From: Phlebopus portentosus
Lineage: Eukaryota > Basidiomycota > Agaricomycetes > Boletales > Boletinellaceae
Assembly: GCA_037892935.1 (NCBI GenBank)
Contig: JAYXKI010000006.1
Span: 1,426,001-1,490,000, forward strand
Direction of reading: 5' to 3'
DNA length: 64,000 nt
Shown here one piece after another: positions 11,496 through 23,779 of this stretch (position 1 is the stretch's first letter; each line of letters starts with the position of its first letter). The translations under genes were made by a program, and so were the position numbers. The notes under the pieces were generated by a model. The model did not search any database. It worked only from the letters and a program-made list of their open reading frames with translations, and was not told where the DNA came from.

Positions 11496-14400
11496 TCAAT
11501 GCAAGTACTTTTCGTTCAGTCTATGGACCTCGCGCGCAAGGTATGGCCAGTTGAGGCTTCGTGCCAGTTCGCATCGGAGTTTGTTGGTATCGCCCTTGGC
11601 GCGTTCGCGAGCAAGGTCGACTTCCCAACCGCAGAGATTGTAAAGCAGCCGCATATTCGGCTGAATAAGAACGTTCAGTCGGCGAGACCGTACGATAAGG
11701 TAAGCATCCACAAGCGGGATTTGAAGATGTTTCATGACATAGGCGATCTGGTCAAAAAAATTAATGAATCGGTAAGAATATCCCGTCTGTGAAACTTGAA
11801 AACGTACGGTTACTGTTGCACTTCGAGACACACCAACCCGACAATGGACTAGAATCGTTCCGCCCTCTTCACGAGCACGTTCCATCCATTCACAGATAGG
11901 TGCCAACTGGTGCTGCAGACTGTCAATGCCGTCATCACAGACGCCTTTTATGTCCAAGACTTTTATGCGTCCTTCTCGCTCTTCCATCCATAACGAACCG
12001 TGTCCACCAGTAGAGACCAAATGGTAGCCACTCGAAGAACCATCCGTCGCAATGTTGGACGGAGGTACCAAAGCACATTCTCCAACAGATACAACATGGG
12101 TGATACCTAACGCATGAAGCATGTATGCGTTCTGAGCATGAGCACTAGACGTTCAGACGAATTTCAGCAAATATACCAGAGCAATTAGACAAATTGACGT
12201 ACAGGTTGCCAAGATATAAAAACGGTAAGACGCGACTAGGGAAACTTCCGTCAAATCGAGGATCATTAAACCAAGTTTGATGGTCAACATGAGGTGACAA
12301 GAAAGGACTCGTCTGTGCTCGCGGGCGCCTCGGTAAGGGTGAAGAGAATTCACCGTGTCCTTGGCTTGGGACGATAACAGGTGGTGCGCTTGACGCAAAC
12401 TCATGCACCCCGGAAGTGGGATAGCTTACCGAGTTACTTGGAGAACGAGCGTAGGGATGGGAAAGACCAGTTTCTCGCGCGCAACTCCAGGTACGAGACC
12501 AACTGTGCCGTTCCACGCGACTCGGAACTGGTGATGACACAACGCTCCGGGGTGGGAGGATTGACGATGACGCGGCCAAACTGACGCGCTCCTTTTTCAG
12601 TTGAGTCTCGACACGTTTGAGGATCGTGAGGTCCGATTGGTAGACAAAGAACGAACGTCCTTTATTAACCTGTCGGAGGATGAGAAGAGGGTCAGCATCA
12701 TTCAACGGGTAACAGGCCACCAAAGTAAAACGAAGATCGAAGCAAACACATAAAGCGCGGATCAAACAAGACTTCGCACACTCCAAATACGTGGGATATA
12801 TAGCTCACCTGAAGCTCTAAATACGCCTCCGGTAGGTTCAACCCGCGAACCTTCATCAGCAAGAACAAAGCAAGGACACTACTCTCCGTATAGCCATCTA
12901 CACTGTAGATCAAGATACGCTTCGGTCGCGTCGAAGGTGAGTTCTGATGGGGCGATACGAGACCAGCAAGGAAATTAAGGAACGGCATCACATGCCAGTG
13001 CGTATACGTTAAGCAGGGTGGAGAAGCAGGGAATATCATGTGTAGAACAGCCGATGCGGAAGGAGCAGGGCGCGGTGGACAAGAGGAGGATGATGTTTCA
13101 CTAGCGGAGGCACTGGCATGATGTCTAGCCGCCCACAGTCTATCGAGAGTTGCGAAGTGCGATTCCGCGGCACGAATTTGATCGTCCATTATCAATAAAG
13201 CGGGATCACGACACTCGATACAAAGATCGTATCCCATAGGATTATCGGAGCTGTCGAACGGATCACCCAATTTCTCCTGGTAGGTCAAATCCTTGACGAT
13301 CTCTCCTTCCCGGAGCCATTTATGTCGCGCATAATCTGATTCGATATCAACGCGTGAATGGTACGGGGGTACGCAATCCTTGACGTTTCCCAAATAGACG
13401 CAGTCATCAATGATCTCTGTCGCCTTTGTTAGCTCACGCATCTCGTCACGCTCACGCTGACCAAAATCGATAGCTGGGAGGACCGCAGCTCGTGACGGGT
13501 GTTCCGTAGCGAAATCGTTTGAAGTTCCATCAGATTTGGTTGGAGCGATCGCATGATCTTTACCTTCGCCTTTCACGACTGCCGCTCGAGGACGAGAAGT
13601 AGAGAACTCTTCATCGTCCTGAACCTCTGCCTTGGGATCCGGAAGACGATTAACAAGCCAGGGTGCCTTTTGAGCGAGGACGTGAAGAGGGTCAGTCAAA
13701 ACGAAGACGTTATATGCAACGAGATATGCGCGAGGGTGAGCCATGTTGATGGACCCCTGTGAACTTGCGCATGATCCACCATCTTCCACATCCATTGGAT
13801 CCTCTTTACTAAAAGATCCATGACTCGATGCCTTACCCAACTCTTCAGATGGCTTCACTTGGCCATACTGTCCGTTATGGAGCCACTCGACTTTCACACC
13901 CGCCTCCTCATATTTCCTCTTGCGTTCCGCCGCTTTCCTCTCAATCGCAAGCTTGAACTTCTCAGCCAGTGCAAATGCTGCTCGAGTCGCCGCGGGAGTC
14001 GCCTTCCGGCTATAAACGACGATATCGGAAAGTGTCGCAAATATTGGCTAAAGTAAGACAATTATAAGCGTAAGCATATGTCCTAAGCTAATTGCCGAGA
14101 AAGCCGGGGTAGACAAATATGCATATATGCAACTCGTAAATCAAACCATCCACCCTTTCTTTGTCAACAAAGGGTTTGATGAATCGTTCATGTATCAAGG
14201 GCCGGCGGACAAGAGATAGAATACGTTATTCAATCAAGAAACTTACCACTTGGATGCCAAAATTTCGCAAGCTGATCCCGCTCGGCACTTGCGGAGACAC
14301 GAAGACGCACTCGCCGCTTCTGCCATCAGTCGTCAGAAGGTCATTCGCACGGAATGAAGACGCAATGGTGAGTCTTGCCGCCTCTTCTTCGAACGGACTT

Positions 14401-15707
14401 ATGTCCGACTCCTTAGCTTTCCGCAAATCCGGCGGAGGAACGGCAGTTGAATCAGAAGCAATATCGGCTGAGGACTTGACCGTTGCGACAGTCGTTGTGC
14501 TCGTATCACTCTTGGTGTGGAGGGGCCCAGAAGGCAGGACGTGATTGACAGATTCCATCTCAGAATCCACTGTTGGAATACAATCATCAATGGCGACATC
14601 AGTCGCAGGACTGGTACAAGGCGTCGTCAAGGCAGTCGCGTCCGAGTCTACAGGAGATTCCGTAGACGGGGAATCAGTAGTGGGAGAGTCGGGATCGATT
14701 TCAGTGTCCAGATCTTTAAGCTGCGCAACACTGGATGCAGTGGTCGAGTAACTCGCACTGGTGCTAAAGCCATAGTGCGACTTAGTGGAATCGCTAGCCG
14801 ACGTTGAGACGGACGAAGTGGAATCAGAACTTGTGACGGAAGACGTGGAAAGACGGCGGTCGTACGATTCGGAGCCTTGTTGCTCAGAACCGGGAAGCGG
14901 ATCGAGGATTGCAGGTGAAGACTCGGAAGTGGGAAACTTAATTGTATGCCCAGGTTGCGCACCATGAACATGGGTATTCGTGTGATGTGAAGGAGACGAG
15001 GAGGTGAAGTACGAGGTGTGGTTGTGGGTAGCGTGTATGGCTATCGGAGCCGTAGGGGATGGTTTGCGGAGCAATTGTGGGTGCATATGTTCACCCTGTG
15101 TCGAAGTATCAAGCTGCGTCTCTGTTGCAGGAGCATCATCAGCGGTCACGACGTCTACTTGCACATCAACGTCGTCCACCTGCATGAGCTCGCCATGCTC
15201 GACTACTTCTTCATCGTCCTCGCTCGAACCCTGGTAGTAATCATCGTCAGAGTCAAGCTCGAGATCCTCGTCAGAGTCCAAGACGTCGCGTTCTCGAGTA
15301 CGCGAATTCAGCTGGTGCTCATCATCATCGCACGCGACCCACATAAGTCCGCGATATTCTGGCACCTTGACGACGCTCGGGGCATGCATATGGGACGCAT
15401 ATGTACATCCACTATCTTTACCGGCAGCGTCTCCACTGCGACGAGGTCCGAAGTCAAGACCACTCGAAGCAGCGAAGAACGAGTTCTGCTGATAATTGTC
15501 ACCCTCGAGACCATGAAGGAAAGGAAAGAGAACTGAGTCCGGAACGTCGCTGGTGAGATGAGCGAGGTGGAGGTCTGCAAAGGCTTCGGCATCTATTGCA
15601 CGAATGGGCTGATGAGGATGTGGTCGAGGAAGCAGAACGGGCAGGCGGTGGACGTTCGGCGTAGGAACGGTTGTACGTTTGGAAGCATTGTCTACGACGT
15701 CTGTCAT
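11496..15707 (-). CDS. PPS1: PPS1-like dual-specificity protein phosphatase
   Basis: Large fungal phosphatase of the Pps1 type. The N-terminal exon (15707 to about 14250) has DSVLFPFLHGLEGDN and YRGLMWVACDD, followed by a long acidic and Ser/Thr-rich region, as in fungal homologues. The middle exon (about 14050-12830) includes KVEWLHNGQYGQ, IDDCVYLGNVKD, and a degenerate phosphatase-like segment ending ILIYSVDGYTESSVLALF, where the active-site Cys is missing. The C-terminal exons form the catalytic DSP domain: RVLPFLYLGNL, the aspartate-containing LDIKGVCDD, and the signature HCRVGVSRSAT near 11815-11850 (Cys nucleophile and Arg present). It ends EKYLH* at 11496. In yeast Pps1 acts on cell-cycle/DNA-synthesis control. 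The frame stays open upstream of the ATG at 15707, so an additional 5' exon is possible. Confidence 0.85.
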
Positions 15708-18700
15708 GACCAGGTCGCGGAGTGCGTCGGGATCGTTGTCGATGTCGTTGCCGGCGGGGTGGGATGAACGAAAGCAAAGGTACGGTACGAGTCCAGTGTA
15801 CTTAACACTAACAATGAGGGGAGCGACTTAGTACACACATAACGCGGTGGTCAATTAGATAGTGTATCTAGAATCGTGGGACATTAACGACTATTTCAGT
15901 ACCGTGAGAAGCTTCGGGTCTTCTGCAGGACCCCGGAGACTGTGATCTAGACCTTCTGTGTCCATTATCTTTTAATGGCAACAACGGCTTGCTTCCCTCG
16001 GCTTCCCTGCTTCAGGGCCTACTTGCCTACATCTCTCCCTTGTACAATAAATACCCTCTTTCGGAAACCACCTTATTTCTCACTGACAACAAGCATGATT
16101 CTGTTGTCAGCGACCAAGACGAAGGTCATGAGCACGCACGACACGACGGAGCCGTGCGCCCGATGTGATCTCGCATACCAAAGGGACCATCATCCGGGGG
16201 CGATGCGATAATGGACCATGAATGAATTCGGGACATTGATCGAGATCCGCGCTTGCATCGCATACAATCAAAGTCAAAACGACCGAGATGGTGGTTGCTC
16301 TGCTCGAACGCCCTCTCAGCGCGAACAAAGATGCAAGGAACAACGACGGGCGTCGCGAGATAACGAGAGTCCATGGACGCATTGAACCCAACAGCAGCTC
16401 ACCTTGGCTTCTCTCTGCGCTCTCACACTCGCTCGTTGTATCAGCCCCTTTGTTCATCATCAAGCTTCTCGTCCCTCAATCACCACCAAAGAACCAGACA
16501 AGTGTCCGAGCAAGTCCGTCCGCTCTTCGCATTCCTATCCCAAAAGGGCCTCACAAGAGATAATTTACTTGTGTCCGGAGAACAACCGAGCCGTTCTGTA
16601 CTGAACGACAACCACCTTATCATCTTCGCGCAAATGGGGGAAGAAACGCAGGTCTAGCCTCTAAGAACGTACATCGTGCCTGCCTCCAAGCATCCTCGCT
16701 TAGCAGCAACAAATGTGCTCAATCCCCTCCTCTCGCGCAATTCACCTGCCAATGAGGTGTATTTGCATGAATGTGACGAGAGCACGCAAGCCGTTCCACA
16801 CACTCAATGCCCACAGGCATACCATTTTCGTCATCTATTCACCTTGGTCAGGTCACCTGGTCGCATGTCTAATTCACTTCTCATCACGGCTGATATCACT
16901 CCGAACCTGAGCGCAACCTTCCGTTTGAACGCGCAAAGCTTGTCCAGCTCGATCACAAGCGCGGCCGGACGACTTCATGCGGCTTAGCGCATAGCCTCAT
17001 CGCGACTTCGACAGTACGTACAGTATGACAGATGTATGATGAACAGTCCTATGAGCAGTCTATAGCCAGGGAAATCTAAGAAGACGAGCAAGCTTTGACG
17101 GGATCATGGATAACCAGTTTGAACTCTAATCAGCGAAGACTATTCAGAATGTAGAGTGCAGAGCAGTTTCTATGGCTTTATCCGGGCGTCATCCGGATGT
17201 CGGCAGCACATCGCGTCAGCCATGCACGGCCAAGCAAGCTGGACGAACTCCTTCACAACCATCCGAGCCGACGTTCCTCCAACATTTCCATCTTCATCTC
17301 CATAGCTATATTCTTTTGTCCCTGTCGTAGCGGCCAGTTTTCTCGATACACACAACGACGACGGACTCAGATCCCGATAGACTTTTGTCCGAGCGCGACT
17401 TGAAACGGAATATCAAAATCCGCGTAAAGCCAGGGCGCTCCATATCATAATCCATGACGGGCAAATGAATTCGTCATGTACAGTATTCAGTCACGCGACT
17501 CCCCTTTCTGACGTCCTTCTCCGCCCCTCAACTGCCCAAATCTTTATCTCCTTTCAAGCACAAGGCAAGGAAACACCCGAACTCCATCGTAACTCGAGAT
17601 CATTTCTCGAGATCAACTGTCTGCCTCCAGACCCAGGTCTTTCACGGGCCTCATCACCACTCGCGTCCCCGTCCCTACCATCCTGATACGCGCATTGCAT
17701 TGCCTAGACCACAAAACGTTATTAATTTTCCTGAGCCCAGGTCCTGATAAACCACAATTGTCCTAATGTCCGTGATCTGCCATCACAATTCAAATGCACA
17801 CAATCGCCTTGCGGTGACCCCACAATCAAGCAGCGCAGCACAGGTGTATATACCACTTTAGGGCTTTCGCCTGCGTACCTCGCTTGATATTTCGTCATTT
17901 TCTTCTGAACAAGGCGTGTCTCCTGATCCACACTTTTCACACCACGCCTAAATTCGCGGGAAAAAAATTTGCTTCCGCGTGTTCTCTCTCAGAGATCTGT
18001 GGAGGTGCGTGGATACGAAAACAAGCTACATGGATCACATGCACTTACTCAGGTGAAATAACCCTATAATTTGGCGGATCTGACTTTCTTGTCAGCTCGC
18101 TTTGACTGGAAAATGAAGGGGAAGGAGGAAGGACCGAATTCCGCCGTCTACCAGCCCGTCGGCGGAGCCAATTTTTCACTTCGAGATGTTTCCGCTCCGA
18201 GTATCCAAAAACTCTCTCGTTTTCCGACTTTGTTGCTAGCTGCTCAGCTTCTATGCGCGATAATCTCCATTTCCTTGGAACGGATCTTGGCTCCCGAGAA
18301 GTCGGACTTCTTCAATGGAACCACCATCTCCGGTTCGCAACATACGGAGAAAAAGACAGGCGAAGGTTTGGATAACTTCTCCTAACTTGGGATAGGACTT
18401 TCGACGATGATGAGAAACTCGATGATTTACTTATCATTCCATTCAGTTTCTCTACAATGTTCTCCCGCGTTGGAGTAGCTCTCCGCTTTCAAGTGAAGGT
18501 TATCATATGGTATGGATTGCCAGGAGCTCCTTCCTTCTATACATTCCTTCCGCTTCTCCGCTTCTCCGCAAGTCTCCCTCGAGCACCGAGTGGCGGTGGT
18601 TCTGTGGCTTTCTATATTCTTACGACGCTCTCATGCTCACCCTGCGTCCCCATACTTATGGCTCTTGGGACGGCGTTCACAACCGCGCTGGTTCCATGCT

Positions 18701-21700
18701 GATCGACTCCACATTTACACCTCATAGGTTACGACAATGTGAATAGAGGCTTTTTCAGCTCCACGAAGCGGAAGTAGTTAAAGCTGCCGTTCGCTCCCTT
18801 CCCATATCCAAGGGTTCCTTCACCCTTCAAAGCTCTTTACTTCCAACGGGGAACTGACACATCTCGTTCTTTTCAGACCAGGAAAGCTTTCTCCGCGCTA
18901 GAACCTCCCTCTATTCTTACTTGGGTACGAGCTTACTGTTCCCCTCTAGCCACAGCCTTGAACTCAGCCTCAGAGACAGCAGAGCGATAGAAGGGATGCG
19001 TTCAGAATGCCATTTCTTTCCCACTGCATATTTGACATTGCAGGCTGATGAGGCGGAAGAACCCAGAAAGAAGATCGATTTCTTCTACCATCTTTCGATA
19101 TCGATATGATGGAGGGGATGTTCATCGCCATGAATGGCGCGGATTGTTATGAATTGAGTGCTCTGGATCCAAGGATTCGAGCGTCTTTCTAGTTTTGGCA
19201 ATACTCAGATTAGTGACGAAGGCTCAAATAGGTGGCGGAATGTTGATGAAGACTGGGGGAGAGAGTGGGAGCGGTTCAGTTCCACTCTATGTAATATGAA
19301 GTCGGTGTCATTTCGAGCTCTTCATTAATATCAATAATATTAATGTGTGCGGGACCAGTGTCATTACTAGTACACAGACACTAGTACTACTAATGTACTC
19401 GCGAGACGAGAATAAAAATGTGGTCCGCGGGCGATATGTACGACGGTTTGTCAAATAATGTCGTAGCATTTGAAAAACCATACTGTGGCGTCACCGAGCG
19501 ATTTAAGCTTCGTCATGTGGGGCGTTCACGAGGTCCCCCCGACCCCTCGAATCCTCAAATCCCTCTCGATCACTGATCGTTGCGACGTCTGTCATTCGTC
19601 ACAGCCTTATATTGGATATTGAATATCGAAGTTTATGGGTAGTTCCGAGAGGAAGCACAGCCATGTATGTCGTGTTCTCTAGCCAATAATATCGCAATAA
19701 TTATAACCGCATTGTCTGCGGGGATCAATGGCGTTGAATATAGCCAAGGACCCCATGGCACTATAAGATTCTCCAAGCCGCCTGTAAGAAAGTGCGGGAA
19801 GCATGATGAAAAGACGAAGGTTATAGACTAAGGAAAGAAGTGTAGTGGTCGTTATAGTGGCTGCGGAGGAGGACTAGTGGTTTGGTTTGCTGGCTGTAAA
19901 CTCAAAGTGTTGTTTGCTGTTAATGTGTGTATGTTTTCGTAAGGAACAGATCGGAATGAACGAACAATTCGAAACGCATCTCATGTCTCAGATCCAGATA
20001 AGTGCTTATCGCTGCACAACCCTGCTACTTGTCAAATCATTTCGATCGGCCTCTCAGAAAGTGCAGATAAGAATTGAAGATCCGAGACATTTGTGTAGAC
20101 ATCTCCTACGCATCTCCTTCGGTTCCGTGAATTTGCTGGGGTCGCCGAGACATGCTAGTGCCCACCGCGGGCATGCAACGGAAATGTGATCGGAACTGTA
20201 GAGAAAACGCCGCAGTCGCTTTGGTCCACTCAAAACCCTCCCTCCCTAGTTGGTCCTGGTAACACGGAGCCGAGAGGCGGCGTCTGAGTTTCAATGCTCA
20301 CGTGAGGGGAACGCGTGCGCTTTTTGCATCATGTGATGCACAATTTCACGCACAGCCACTGACGGATTGATTCATTTTCTACACTTTTTCTCACTCAACA
20401 ATATCCTGCGTGTAACCCCACTTGCTTGCAGCATTTCTCGCTTTGCAACATGCGCTCTTCATCATCTCAATGCACGTTTCTACCTCTGTGGTTTATCTCT
20501 GAGCATCTGACTCTGCTGTGCCAGAACTTATGGGTTTTGACCTGCGGTACTATCTGGCCACTTGGTTTTCCTCGGACACCCTCGCTGGGACTAGGGTCTA
20601 GAGAAAGCGAACGCTAGTCACAACTTTCTTTCTTTATTAGATAACTCGCAGCTGACTTCAACGTCACCCGGTAAACCCGCGATACCGCAAATTTCCGCTG
20701 GATAATGAACGTCTCAACGACCTTCTACTTCGTATCCCAAGTGTACCAGTTAATATCATGTCAACGGCGACTCTATCTACCTTCTATGGCCGTCTATCAT
20801 GAATTAATAACAGGTCTATGGGGTCCCGACGTCAAGCGTATCATTATTCTCACCATCTCGTCATTTCAGCCTTATGTATGATCTTCTAGCCTGACATGTT
20901 ACACAACTGACTTGCATTCCGAGCTTTGGCTTTTCTTCTTCGCCTTCCCCCTTTTCTTCCTTTTTTCAAAGGACTGCTTCTCGTGCTTGCTCTTGGTCTT
21001 CTCGTTCTTCTCGTCTTGCGACATATGGAAGACAAGCTATTGCCAACGAGAGTGGAATCACATGGACAAACTTATTATTTATCGGATTGAATCAGCTCCC
21101 GGGGGTGATTGCAAGGGCACCTGCATACATATATTATACAGCTTCGAAGGTATATGCGGTACGATGTATGCCCAAATACTTGGATTACAGCGGCATTTAC
21201 AAACACATTACAGCATCCTCCACAAGCCTGGCCCACAGTACTAGTCCCAACGGATCCTATAGATTTTATATACACTTTATACCTCGGTGCGCTTCCCAGC
21301 CACCCATTCACATTGGACTCCTGCAAGTCTCTTCCATACTCCACCCGCAGCACGTTGCGTATGTGTGGATTGTCTCCTCATAATGGTTGATCTCCACATG
21401 CAAGTACATGTTTGAATGTATGTAAGCGTGCCTCCTTCACTATCATGCCTCCTTCACTATCATGCCTCTAATGTTATCACTGGTCCTTACGAGTGCGTCT
21501 TCGTCCCGTCGTCCCATAAACGGGATACTGCTCATATGGTCTATGATATGAGATTATGTATGGAACGATTCAGCTTCGAGTTATTATAAGCATGTCCGAG
21601 GATATCAATTTGAGCCAAACATCTTTGAGGCTCGGTACTCCCTTCCGTCTTCCAAGGCAAAATAAGACACATCAATATATACAGTAGCATCGACTCTACG

Positions 21701-21769
21701 AAATAAATAGCCCAGACCTCGGGACAACCCCGACCGTGGCAAGTGATTTATGAGCAACTGAAATAGATA
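15708..21769. other. Gene-poor stretch, no supported gene
   Basis: About 6 kb with only short open frames, none with a recognisable domain or a convincing exon chain. The best candidate is 18114-18385 (+), 90 codons with one hydrophobic segment (FPTLLLAAQLLCAIIS). It has no splice continuation I could establish, so I do not call it. Small features seen: a tandem pair of an approximately 17-base unit TGCCTCCTTCACTATCA near 21430-21467, and an AT-rich imperfect palindrome near 19322-19345. The PPS1-like promoter must lie at the left end. Confidence 0.5.
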
Positions 21770-23440
21770 CCATGGGCAAAACCTGCGGCGGGCGCTATCG
21801 AGGTGCAGAAGAGCTGAAGACAGATAGTAACCTATGTAGTCGGTCGGTATTGCTCAGCATTCGGATCCAGATGGATTGCCTATCATAATAACTGTTCACT
21901 CAATGTGTGTGTGTACCGATTTCGTGTACTCGATTCGCAATCATCCGGTCATCTGGCTCTGGCCACCAAAGTCAAAATCCCAACCCTGCAAACAGTAACA
22001 TCATTATAAACGAACATAATTATACGACATTTAGCTTGCCCCCCCCCGGCCTCCTCGCGCTCTTCCAGCTTTCGTTCTTGCATTCCAAGCAAAAAAGAGC
22101 GAGCACTGGGTAGGGTGGGGTGAGCTCAGAAGCTGCATGACAACGAAGGCAGACGAGAACTGAGGCGGTAAGAGGTGGACTTGGTTTAACGGTAATGATG
22201 AACTTTCTGGTCACAATCTGGATCGAATAGAACGGGAACCTTCAATTGCCCAGTGTCATCTCAGCGGACAAATCAAATCAAAACCAGGAAAAATGACGAA
22301 TGGACAAATAGTTATCAATAGTCCCGGCGGCCTCAGATAAGTAACGATAACATACAAGAACTAAGTTAAAGTATAGTATATGTGAACAGAACTGCGACGG
22401 ACGCCGTCAAGGTACGCAAGGGCACAGACTAAACTAGGCTTAAGCCAAGTCGGTCTGCCGGTCGGTCGGTCGGTATCGTCAGGACCCCTCTCAATCCCTA
22501 TATAGGCCTGGGCTGAGAAGGGTCCAAATTATCTGGATTTTTTTGGGTAATTTCGGCCCAATTTATCCGGATTAGTAAGGACCTTCAGAAAATTTCGTAA
22601 ACTTGTCTGGATTTTGGCCTCAGGCCTCCAGGACCCTCTATTTTATCCGGATTTTACAAAAAATGTAGAAAAATGTAGAATGTACATCCTAGAAGGTAAT
22701 TAAGTGAATCTAAGTATTTGTAGCACCAAAGGGCGAAGGGAGGGGTGAAATTACAACAAAGTGAATTTTAAAAAAATCGGCATGTCACGGACTAAGGTTA
22801 TGAAAAGAAATACAACAAGAAAATAAAGCAAGAGTCAAAAATCATCCTCTGCATCTGGTAAGAGATGTTAGTATGTCGCTTGCCCGTTGTAGCATTTACA
22901 TGACTAATATGGATTTTCCAATACTTTACATAAGTAGACTACTCTAAAATACAATGGGTATGCTCTCCATTTCTGTATATAGTTTCCGAGATATACTAGA
23001 TATACTAATTTTCATGCTATCTTGGACAGCAGAAACGCACCACCTGACCGTCTTGCCCAACCTTACGCGTAGCATCACGTGCTTCACATTATCCTATCCG
23101 GATTGCCTCAGGCCTTTGTTTCTGTCCCCTGTTTTATCCGGAAATTTTCTCAGCCCTCCATGCCCCTTTTGGGGTGTGTTATCTGGATTTGTTCGAGCCT
23201 ACCACCCAAAATCGTTCAAAAATTATCCGGATCGGCCCAGGCCAGTATAGGGATTAAGAGGGGTCCTGTATCGTCCAGCATCTGAATCTAATTGGAGGGA
23301 ATCACGGTGAGTGAGTAGATTCTCCAATCAGGCCACAAAAATCGAGTAGAGTAGGATGGAATGAAGATCTTCAATTGTCCCAGTGTCGTCCCAACGAACG
23401 AACAAATCAAATCAAAAAACGTTAAACGGTCTGAACAACA
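21770..23440. repeat. Imperfect tandem duplication, two units
   Basis: Unit A (about 21770-22330) and unit B (about 22370-23440) share diverged blocks in the same order. The blocks are: a GTCGGTCGGTAT run followed by CAGCAT and a GGATC/GAATC stretch (about 21838 versus 22461 plus 23269); and CTTCAATTG..CCAGTGTC followed by GACAAATCAAATCAAAA (about 22241-22285 versus 23370-23420). Unit B is longer because the element at 22481-23267 is inserted in it. Unit A therefore shows the uninterrupted version of the site. Confidence 0.55.
22481..23267. mobile_element. Non-autonomous DNA transposon (MITE) with about 36-bp TIRs and 8-bp TSD
   Basis: About 787 bases bounded by inverted repeats: AGGACCCCTCTCAATCCC at the left and the complement of GGGATTAAGAGGGGTCCT at the right. 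The match extends about 36 bases with four mismatches, ending in GGCCTGGGC. Flanking bases 22473-22480 and 23268-23275 are both GTATCGTC. If the element is taken to start CAGG and end CCTG, the duplication is 6 bases (TATCGT). An 8-base duplication and CAGG..CCTG ends would fit a hAT-like origin. Inside, the word TTATCCGGAT or close variants recurs at least six times (near 22569, 22632, 23092, 23130, 23177, 23222), as expected of subterminal transposase-binding repeats. There is no coding capacity. Confidence 0.8.
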
Positions 23441-23779
23441 TGATCAGAATCCGCGTACGTAAAGCCGAAAGAAGCGTAGTAGATAAAACCGCATAAAGAT
23501 CTACATGAATGATGAATGTGTCCTTGTGTTGATAACAGCAGGGGGTAAGCAGTAGTAATAGTGATAGTAGCAGTAGTAAGAGGAGCGTCCACTGGTTGTG
23601 TGTTTGTTTTGTACGTAGAAAGAATGTTTGGCAGAAGGAGTGGCGTAGGTAAACGAAAGGACGATGCGTATTGCCCAGATATTCAACGCATCAAAAGTAT
23701 CGGAGCGGTAGTGCCTTTATACGAAGAAAGGGGGAGGACGAAGGAGGGGGACGAGAGGGAAGAAGGGTTTTTACTCATT
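23276..23779. other. 3' flank of the GH17 gene, no gene seen
   Basis: About 500 bases containing the end of duplication unit B and the presumed 3' untranslated region of the leftward GH17 gene. No open frame with family resemblance was found. Confidence 0.45.

Noticed and set aside
15004..15767. Plus-strand open frames over the PPS1-like N-terminal exon
   Set aside because: The opposite strand encodes the conserved PPS1 segment; these are composition-driven shadows.
18071..18760. Possible small gene with a hydrophobic segment followed by further open frames
   Set aside because: No consistent exon chain, no family motif; I considered UstYa-like proteins but none of their HxxHC motifs is present.
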